Source: an uncultured Bacteroidales bacterium
GTDB taxonomy: Bacteria > Bacteroidota > Bacteroidia > Bacteroidales > Paludibacteraceae
Assembly (NCBI GenBank): GCA_945949375.1
Contig: CAMFEN010000024.1
Span: 1 to 9,499 of the forward strand
DNA: 9,499 nt
Reading direction: 5' to 3'
This document shows, piece by piece, positions 4,951 to 9,499 of the stretch. The notes under the pieces were generated by a model. That model was given only the letters and a program-made list of their open reading frames with translations. It was not told the DNA's origin and searched no databases. Position numbers and translations under genes: made by a program. Within the stretch, counting starts at the first letter, position 1. The number at the start of each line of letters is the position of its first letter.

Positions 4951-7762
4951 TTTGAAACAAGCAGTATTAGACAAGACGCGTGGCGGCTTGGATGTGTTTT
5001 TGGATTTATATCCGGGTGCTCGGGATGTGGTGGAAGGTCGTGCCCGCAAGTTCAGGATGCGTTCGGAGGAGCGTACTCCGAGTGCGACCATACGGGAGAA
5101 GAACGGGGTGTGGTATGTGCATGATTTTGGGAATGGTGAAGAGCCGAGAGATTTGAACTGCTTCAACGCCTATATGCTTGAGAATCGCCTCACCTATTTC
5201 AGCGAGGCGTTGCACCAGTTGGCGGCTCGTTACGGTGCGGAGGTGCGCCTGCGTCCGGAAGTGAACAAGGCGACGGTGGAGTTTGAGGATGCAGAGGGCG
5301 AAGATGTGAAGGAGGGCGATTTTGCGTATGAGGCGAAGTTGCACCCGAGCGAGTCGGACTTGAAGGTGTGGGGACCGTTTGTAACGGAGGAGGTGCTGGC
5401 GCGGTATAACTACCTGAGTTTGGCTTGGTACAGCGTGGTGTTCCGCCGTAAAGATACGGGTAGGTTGAGCCGGCGTATCGTGCGCAGCAGTGCGGACTTT
5501 CCGATATTCCTTCACGAGTGCGGTAGTTTTCAGAAAGTGTATTGTCCGCTGGCGTGCGACGGCAAGCAACCTAAGTTCTTCTACAAAGGAACGAAGCCGG
5601 AGAATTACCTGTACGGCTTGGAAGAGTTGAAACGCGGTTATGAGTTGTCGCAGAAGATGCGCGAGGAGGGTGAGGACGGTCGCGTGGAGGGTGTGATGAT
5701 ATGCAGCGGTGAGCGGGATGCGATGAATGTAGCCGGATTGGGCTATTACCCTGTTTGGCTGAACAGCGAGACGGCGGTGCTGCCTGAGCATGTGTTTACG
5801 AGTCTTAGGCACATGGCGAAGAAGATTTACAACATCCCCGACATAGACGCTACGGGTGTGGCGCGGGGGAATGCGCTGGCGTTGCAGTACATGGAACTGT
5901 ACACGGTGGAGTTGCCAAAGTGGCTGCTGCACTACCGCGACTACCGCGGTAAGCCTCGTAAAGACCTGCGGGACTTTTTGGAGTTGCGCCCGAGCAAGAA
6001 GGAGTTTGAAGGGCTGGTGGAGACGGCTTTGCAGGCGCAGTTCTGGACGACGACCTATACGGAGAAGAAAGACGGCAGCATACAGGAGAAGGTGGATATA
6101 CGGGCGTACAACCTACTTTATTTCCTGCGGATAAACGGTTTCTATAAGTTGAAAGACCCTATCACGGGCGAGATAAAGCCTTGTCGGATTCAAGACTATA
6201 AGGTGGAGTTAGTGGAGCCGAAGGAGGTGCGGGACTTCGTGCGCATGGAGTTGCTTCGTCGCAGGAAGCGTAACAGCGTGATGGAGGCGTATATAAACAG
6301 CAAGAAAGCGACGCAGTCTATCTATGACGACTTGGAGACGGTGGAGGTGAGTTACGATGTGAGTACGCCGAAGAGCCGGACGCTGTTCTTCGATAACTGT
6401 GTGCTGAAAGTGTATAAAGACCGCGTGGAGCGCACTGATTCGCGCAGTTACAAGGGTTACTGCTACAAAGACAAGGTGATACCGCATGTCTATCGCGAGT
6501 TGCCTCCGGCGTTCCATGTGGGGGAGGATGGCGTGTTTTATATCGACCATACGCAGAGCAAGGTGTTCTGCTATCTGATTAACGGCAGCCGTATGAGTTG
6601 GCGTGAGGAGTTGGAGAATAGGGTAACGGGCAATGCTGATGAAGACGCAGCATACGCCTTGGCGAACCGATTTACCATCTATGGCAGCCGTCTGACCGAC
6701 GAGGAGAGGACGGAGCAGTTGCGGCACCTGATGAACAAGATTTATGCCTACGGCTTTCTGCTGCACCACTTCAAGCGCGAAGATATGGCGAAGTGCGTGT
6801 GGGTTATGGAGAGCAAACTGACCAAAGAAGACGAGAGCAGCGGTGGCAGCGGCAAGTCGCTGTTTATGCGTATCTTGAAGCGTCTGAATCTTGCGAATAT
6901 CGTAACGCTGGACGGCAGGACGCTGGATGTGAGCAGCAATTCGCACTTTCTCGACCGCGTTGATACGCGCACAGATATACTCTCGATAGACGATGCCGGT
7001 AAAAACTTTCCGTTTGAATCGTTCTATGGTATTATAACGGGTCAGACAAATGTCAATCCGAAGGGTACAAAGAGTTTTGAGATAGATTACATAGACAGTC
7101 CTCAGACGGTCATATCCTCCAATTTCCCGTGGCGTGGGGACGACCGCAGTACAATGCGTAGGCTGTTGCCGGTGGTGTACAGCGACTACTACCACGACAA
7201 GAACAGCGACGATGACTATTGCGAGGTGCGCAAGGTGAGCGATGACTTTGGCGGTCGCGTACTGTTCGGCTACGACTACACGGAGGAGGAGTACAACGCG
7301 GACTATAACTTTATGATTAACTGCTTGCAGTTCTACCTCAGCCACCAGCGTGAGGACTTCATGCCTCCGATGGAGAAGGTGATGTCGCGTGTGCGCAGGG
7401 CAATCATGGGCGATAATTTCAGCGCGTGGGCGGATGTGTATTTCGCGCAGACGGAGGAAGAGGCGAACGAGAACCTTGACCACCTGCTGATTAAACAGTC
7501 GGTCTATAAAGATTGGTACGACGAGGTGGGGCACGACCTCAAAATAAAGTCGGTGCAGAGTTTCAAGACAAAGTTGAAGGTATGGTGCCGCGACAAAGGC
7601 TATGAGTTCTGCCCGCCGGAGATACCCGATTGTCAGTCGGACGGTCGCATCGTGAAGAAGATACTGCTGGGTGCGAAGCGCACGAGTACGGAACTGATTT
7701 ACATTCGCACGAGCAAAGACAAGCCGCTCAACTTGGAACTGCCATCGAGTTGGTACAGCTGA
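4940..7762 (+). CDS. TOPRIM primase / superfamily-3 helicase replication protein
   Basis: At 940 aa this is the largest gene and the element's replication protein. Residues 38-80 (FRMRSEERTPSATI ... WYVHDFGNGEEPRDLNCFNAY) have the outline of a CHC2 primase zinc-binding domain but lack the usual Cys/His ligands, with only Cys74 left. A TOPRIM core follows: GERDA with Glu258, and PDIDATG with Asp301 and Asp303. The C-terminal half is an SF3/D5-like helicase: Walker A GGSGKS (635-640, Lys639), Walker B ILSIDD (Asp684/Asp685), the SSNFPW motif C/sensor (Asn728) and arginine-finger candidates Arg740/Arg741. It would make primers and unwind DNA at the origin, like phage P4 alpha or plasmid and phage primase-helicases. 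ATG 4940 is chosen over TTG 4931. It overlaps the upstream gene and ends 17 bases before an intrinsic terminator. It is intact. Confidence 0.93.
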   Translation: MKDDLKQAVLDKTRGGLDVFLDLYPGARDVVEGRARKFRMRSEERTPSATIREKNGVWYVHDFGNGEEPRDLNCFNAYMLENRLTYFSEALHQLAARYGAEVRLRPEVNKATVEFEDAEGEDVKEGDFAYEAKLHPSESDLKVWGPFVTEEVLARYNYLSLAWYSVVFRRKDTGRLSRRIVRSSADFPIFLHECGSFQKVYCPLACDGKQPKFFYKGTKPENYLYGLEELKRGYELSQKMREEGEDGRVEGVMICSGERDAMNVAGLGYYPVWLNSETAVLPEHVFTSLRHMAKKIYNIPDIDATGVARGNALALQYMELYTVELPKWLLHYRDYRGKPRKDLRDFLELRPSKKEFEGLVETALQAQFWTTTYTEKKDGSIQEKVDIRAYNLLYFLRINGFYKLKDPITGEIKPCRIQDYKVELVEPKEVRDFVRMELLRRRKRNSVMEAYINSKKATQSIYDDLETVEVSYDVSTPKSRTLFFDNCVLKVYKDRVERTDSRSYKGYCYKDKVIPHVYRELPPAFHVGEDGVFYIDHTQSKVFCYLINGSRMSWREELENRVTGNADEDAAYALANRFTIYGSRLTDEERTEQLRHLMNKIYAYGFLLHHFKREDMAKCVWVMESKLTKEDESSGGSGKSLFMRILKRLNLANIVTLDGRTLDVSSNSHFLDRVDTRTDILSIDDAGKNFPFESFYGIITGQTNVNPKGTKSFEIDYIDSPQTVISSNFPWRGDDRSTMRRLLPVVYSDYYHDKNSDDDYCEVRKVSDDFGGRVLFGYDYTEEEYNADYNFMINCLQFYLSHQREDFMPPMEKVMSRVRRAIMGDNFSAWADVYFAQTEEEANENLDHLLIKQSVYKDWYDEVGHDLKIKSVQSFKTKLKVWCRDKGYEFCPPEIPDCQSDGRIVKKILLGAKRTSTELIYIRTSKDKPLNLELPSSWYS

Positions 7763-7779
7763 TTAACAGGTTGCAGGAC

Positions 7780-7812
7780 AAGCCCTCTACGGTTACAAGT
7801 AAGGGGCTTTTT
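7780..7812 (+). terminator. Rho-independent terminator after the primase-helicase gene
   Basis: AAGCCCT (7780-7786) pairs with GGGGCTT (7803-7809, one G-T pair) across a 16-base loop, followed at once by a T run to 7812. It begins 17 bases after the stop codon of the replication gene. The stem is modest (7 bp) but the placement and the T tract are good. Confidence 0.7.
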
Positions 7813-7965
7813 CTATGCCCTGTGGCGCATCGCGCCGCTCCGGCTAACCCGTCGCCGTTTTCCCCCGACCCCTTTTACACATTCTATTCCCCAAAAAAGT
7901 TGTAACTTGTATCGAATAAGGAAAAAGGTAGTAATAATCTATTGAAAATAAGATACTTATGCCGC

Positions 7966-7998
7966 GACACAACTTTGACACAACTTTGACACAACTTT
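7966..7998. repeat. 11-bp perfect tandem repeat GACACAACTTT, three units
   Basis: GACACAACTTT is repeated identically at 7966-7976, 7977-7987 and 7988-7998; an inverted ACAACTT core is at 7897-7903. The array shares its 11-bp period with the repeats at 4512 and 1466, and its TTTGAC junction with the latter. It may be an iteron array, an integrase arm-site array or an operator; nothing in the sequence decides between these. Confidence 0.85.
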
Positions 7999-8046
7999 CG
8001 GTATTTTGGGCTGATTTGTGGTAGGATGTAAATTCTTTATCATTTT

Positions 8047-8078
8047 TTTGGTAGTCTTTCGGAAAGCATATACCTTTG
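8047..8078 (+). promoter_or_regulatory. Bacteroides-type promoter for the small membrane protein
   Basis: TTTG (8047-8050), a 20-nt spacer and TACCTTTG (8071-8078) match the Bacteroides promoter consensus exactly. Transcription should start near 8085, which places the true start of the downstream gene at ATG 8102 rather than at earlier GTG codons. Confidence 0.85.
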
Positions 8079-8101
8079 CGGACGAATTAAAATCTACCAT
8101 T

Positions 8102-8323
8102 ATGTTTACGCTAATCTATTTTTCGGGGTGCTTTATGATGCTGATATATTGCATCGCCTACCTGTTCTATCGCCGAGAGTTTTGGCTGTCTGACCTGTTT
8201 GTGATACCTATTGTGTGCCTGTTCTCATGGGTGGGTGTGTTGCTGGTGTTGTTGGTAGCCTTAGATAACGGCATTCACCACTTGATGGATAAGCGAAAGA
8301 AGAATAAGAAATACCGGCTATAA
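8102..8323 (+). CDS. Small two-span inner-membrane protein, unknown
   Basis: From ATG 8102 the product has 73 aa. Two hydrophobic segments are clear: residues 2-23 (FTLIYFSGCFMMLIYCIAYLFY) and about 31-53 (FVIPIVCLFSWVGVLLVLLVAL), separated by a short RREFWLSD turn. The C-terminus DKRKKNKKYRL is strongly basic and probably cytoplasmic, as both ends would be in a hairpin topology. I recognise no family. It stands alone between a dedicated promoter and the CTTTCA repeat array. Small membrane hairpins in phages can be holins, superinfection-exclusion proteins or toxins, but no sequence feature picks one. The gene's start is set by the promoter at 8047-8078. Confidence 0.72.
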   Translation: MFTLIYFSGCFMMLIYCIAYLFYRREFWLSDLFVIPIVCLFSWVGVLLVLLVALDNGIHHLMDKRKKNKKYRL

Positions 8324-8325
8324 CC

Positions 8326-8501
8326 TGAAAGAGCGGTGCGGGCAGTCCGATAGAGCATTGTCGCGCTGTGAAAGATTTGTGAAATATCCGACCGCCTGCA
8401 CCTCTTTCAGTCTTTCACACTGTGAAAGAATTGCCTTTCAATCTTTCAAAACTTGAAAGAATAGTGAAAGAGCCGCCTTTCAGCCTTTCACAGCGTGAAA
8501 A
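8326..8501. repeat. Phased CTTTCA/TGAAAG site array upstream of an RHH-protein gene
   Basis: Within 176 bp there are 11 exact copies of CTTTCA or its complement: CTTTCA at 8404, 8412, 8435, 8443, 8477 and 8485; TGAAAG at 8326, 8369, 8423, 8454 and 8465. One-base variants lie at 8380 and 8496. About 0.1 copies would be expected by chance. Six top-strand sites and their inverted partners form three modules of the form CTTTCA-N2-CTTTCA-N5-TGAAAR (8404-8428, 8435-8459, 8477-8501). The inner parts are 17-bp palindromes such as CTTTCACACTGTGAAAG. Module starts are 31 and 42 bp apart, near three and four helical turns, so they face the same side of the DNA. Clustered direct and inverted hexamers are typical binding arrays for ribbon-helix-helix proteins. 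Confidence 0.85.
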
Positions 8502-8540
8502 CCTATTGAAAAATAATAACTTACATTGAAATATACTATT

Positions 8541-9191
8541 ATGGCACGAAAATCCGTAAATTTTAACATTTCTGAGGAGACTTACAGCCACCTCCGTACT
8601 TTCTTCCCCGAGGGACAAGCCCTTGGGACGGACGATAACATGCTCCAACTGTTGGATGCACTGGCGTTCTATCAAGCACACAAAGATGACAAGCCCGCGT
8701 CTATCAGCGACGAGGACTTGCAGGCGTTGCGTGAAAGATTGCAGAAAGCCGAGCAAGACTTCGAGCATGCGAACGCACAGGTGATAGACCTTGACCGCCG
8801 CCTGCAAGCGTCTATGCAGAAGCAAGAGCAAGATGCCACCGCGGCAAACACACTGCAAGAGCAGAACCTGCAACTCGCGCGTACTGTCTCCGAGCACGAG
8901 CAGACCATCAAAGCCCTGCAATCGATACAACCCACATGGGAGCATGTACGCAGTATGCTTCAGCCGTTCCCCGTTGCATTGCTGGAAGAGACCGCCGCGC
9001 GCCTCACGGAACGCTACAAGCGCGACATCACACCGCTTCAGATACTGGTGGATATGTTCCTGCGCTATACGATTGACCGCAACGCCGAGTGGTTCTATCC
9101 ATTTGTGTTGCGCGACAAGGATATAGTGGCTATTGCTCACCAACTCAACGAGAATGTGGTATCTATCCAACAAATCCGTAAATCCCTGTAA
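8541..9191 (+). CDS. Ribbon-helix-helix-like DNA-binding protein with long coiled coil
   Basis: The 216-aa product (ATG 8541; an upstream in-frame TTG is not preferred) starts with a likely ribbon-helix-helix domain: strand KSVNFNI (4-10), helix SEETYSHLRTFF (11-22), helix NMLQLLDALAFYQAH (33-47). Residues about 56-130 form a charged, Gln/Glu-rich coiled coil. A C-terminal domain (131-216) contains LTERYKRDITPLQILVDMFL, then RYTIDRNAEWFYPFVLRDKD. RHH proteins bind short direct and inverted repeats as dimers, and the array of such repeats ends 39 bases upstream, so autoregulation or a centromere-binding (ParG- or omega-like) role is inferred. A KfrA- or mobilisation-type accessory protein is an alternative. 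The next gene follows after two bases, so the two are co-transcribed. No ParA-type ATPase is visible in the window. The exact family is not recognised. Confidence 0.78.
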   Translation: MARKSVNFNISEETYSHLRTFFPEGQALGTDDNMLQLLDALAFYQAHKDDKPASISDEDLQALRERLQKAEQDFEHANAQVIDLDRRLQASMQKQEQDATAANTLQEQNLQLARTVSEHEQTIKALQSIQPTWEHVRSMLQPFPVALLEETAARLTERYKRDITPLQILVDMFLRYTIDRNAEWFYPFVLRDKDIVAIAHQLNENVVSIQQIRKSL

Positions 9192-9193
9192 CG

Positions 9194-9484
9194 ATGAATC
9201 TTGATTTTATTGCCGGTATGGTGAAGCCATACATCCCGACTATTATTGAGAGATACCTCCCGCAAGTCAGTGCGTCCATCGCAGAGCAACTGAGGCAAGA
9301 GGATGCCAAACTGGCAGCAGACGAATCGGAGACGGTCTATATGTTGTCGCGAGAAGGCGACAAGGTGATGCTACGCACCGTGCGCCTCAATGCTCAGGCG
9401 AAGGTAGTGCGCAGCACACCGCCTGTTCAGATAGAAGTCTTCCTTGAAGAACTGATTACAAAAGCCCTGAATACCACCCACTAA
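9194..9484 (+). CDS. Hypothetical protein, partner of the RHH-protein gene
   Basis: The 96-aa product is not recognised. The N-terminal half is helical (NLDFIAGMVKPYIPTIIERYLPQVSASIAEQLRQEDAKLA). The middle, SETVYMLSREGDKVMLRTVRLNAQAKVVR, looks like three beta strands with a turn at EGDK. The C-terminus, VQIEVFLEELITKAL, is a helix. It starts two bases after the stop of the RHH-like gene, so it is almost certainly in the same transcript and may work with it. Complete within the window; the frame is closed by TAA at 9482-9484. Confidence 0.7.
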   Translation: MNLDFIAGMVKPYIPTIIERYLPQVSASIAEQLRQEDAKLAADESETVYMLSREGDKVMLRTVRLNAQAKVVRSTPPVQIEVFLEELITKALNTTH

Positions 9485-9499
9485 ACCACGATTACAATG

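Larger units (their letters stand above)
7813..8101. other. Intergenic region with 11-bp repeats and a promoter
   Basis: After the terminator there is a pyrimidine-rich stretch (7840-7875), then an AT-rich part with AAGTTGT (7897-7903), the reverse complement of the ACAACTT core of the triple repeat at 7966-7998. A Bacteroides promoter then leads to the gene at 8102. Open frames crossing here (for example one starting at 8018) include the promoter and are not believed. Confidence 0.55.

Noticed and set aside
5006..5932. Long minus-strand open frame (308 aa) opposite the primase gene
   Set aside because: Arg/His/Leu-rich shadow of the codon bias of the true gene on the other strand; no motif, no ribosome site.
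6209..7534. Minus-strand open frame of 441 aa inside the helicase region
   Set aside because: Antisense shadow of a clearly supported TOPRIM/SF3 gene; its sequence is His/Val/Arg-rich without domains.
8018..8101. GTG 8018 as an upstream start for the small membrane protein
   Set aside because: The consensus promoter (8047-8078) lies inside this extension, so the message would not include it.
8326..8501. CRISPR array
   Set aside because: The repeated unit is a 6-bp core with palindromic arrangement and no 25-40-bp repeats with unique spacers; no cas genes are present.
8415..9173. Minus-strand open frame of 252 aa opposite the RHH-like gene
   Set aside because: It reads through the palindromic array and is antisense to a gene with a plausible fold; the composition is unnatural.
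9497..9499. Start codon of a further gene at the window edge
   Set aside because: Only ATG itself is inside the window; no reading frame can be judged.

Overview
The window looks like a Bacteroidales chromosome segment with an integrated phage-like or satellite-like element. Two sites match the Bacteroides promoter form (TTTG, 20-nt spacer, TAnnTTTG) exactly. The left-hand genes, a YgbA/NreA-type protein and a pyridoxamine 5'-phosphate oxidase-family protein, are of a kind often chromosomal in this order.

Layout. Positions 1-440 hold a decayed DUF5131 (phage Gp37/Gp68-like) gene. It is followed by a ygbA-type gene (442-768) that overlaps a PPOX-fold flavin gene (752-1264) carrying an in-frame amber codon near its N-terminus. 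Positions 1265-1729 are non-coding and rich in short repeats. They contain a tRNA T-arm-like hairpin on the minus strand (1531-1554) and are the likely zone where chromosome meets element, though the exact edge is not resolved.

From 1730 rightward the content is phage-like. A leftward XRE-type repressor (1730-2158) faces a rightward early promoter (2256-2287) across a control region with two phased copies of a 16-bp motif. Rightward follow a small HTH-like protein, two unknown proteins, then an AT-rich block of small phage-type proteins (3248-4437). That block ends in a shortened DUF4406 gene whose frame changes at an A8 run. After a gap with an 11-bp tandem repeat come a small HTH-like protein and a large TOPRIM primase/superfamily-3 helicase (4940-7762), closed by an intrinsic terminator. 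A second 11-bp tandem repeat lies just beyond.

The right end holds a small membrane protein with its own promoter. Next is a dense array of CTTTCA/TGAAAG sites set on the same helical face, immediately upstream of a two-gene unit encoding a ribbon-helix-helix/coiled-coil protein (8541-9191) and a 96-aa unknown (9194-9484). This array with its protein is the most interesting part. It resembles a centromere or autoregulatory operator of the ribbon-helix-helix type, but no ParA is in view.

No capsid, portal, terminase, relaxase or integrase gene is visible. Prophage, P4-like satellite and integrated plasmid therefore all remain open.
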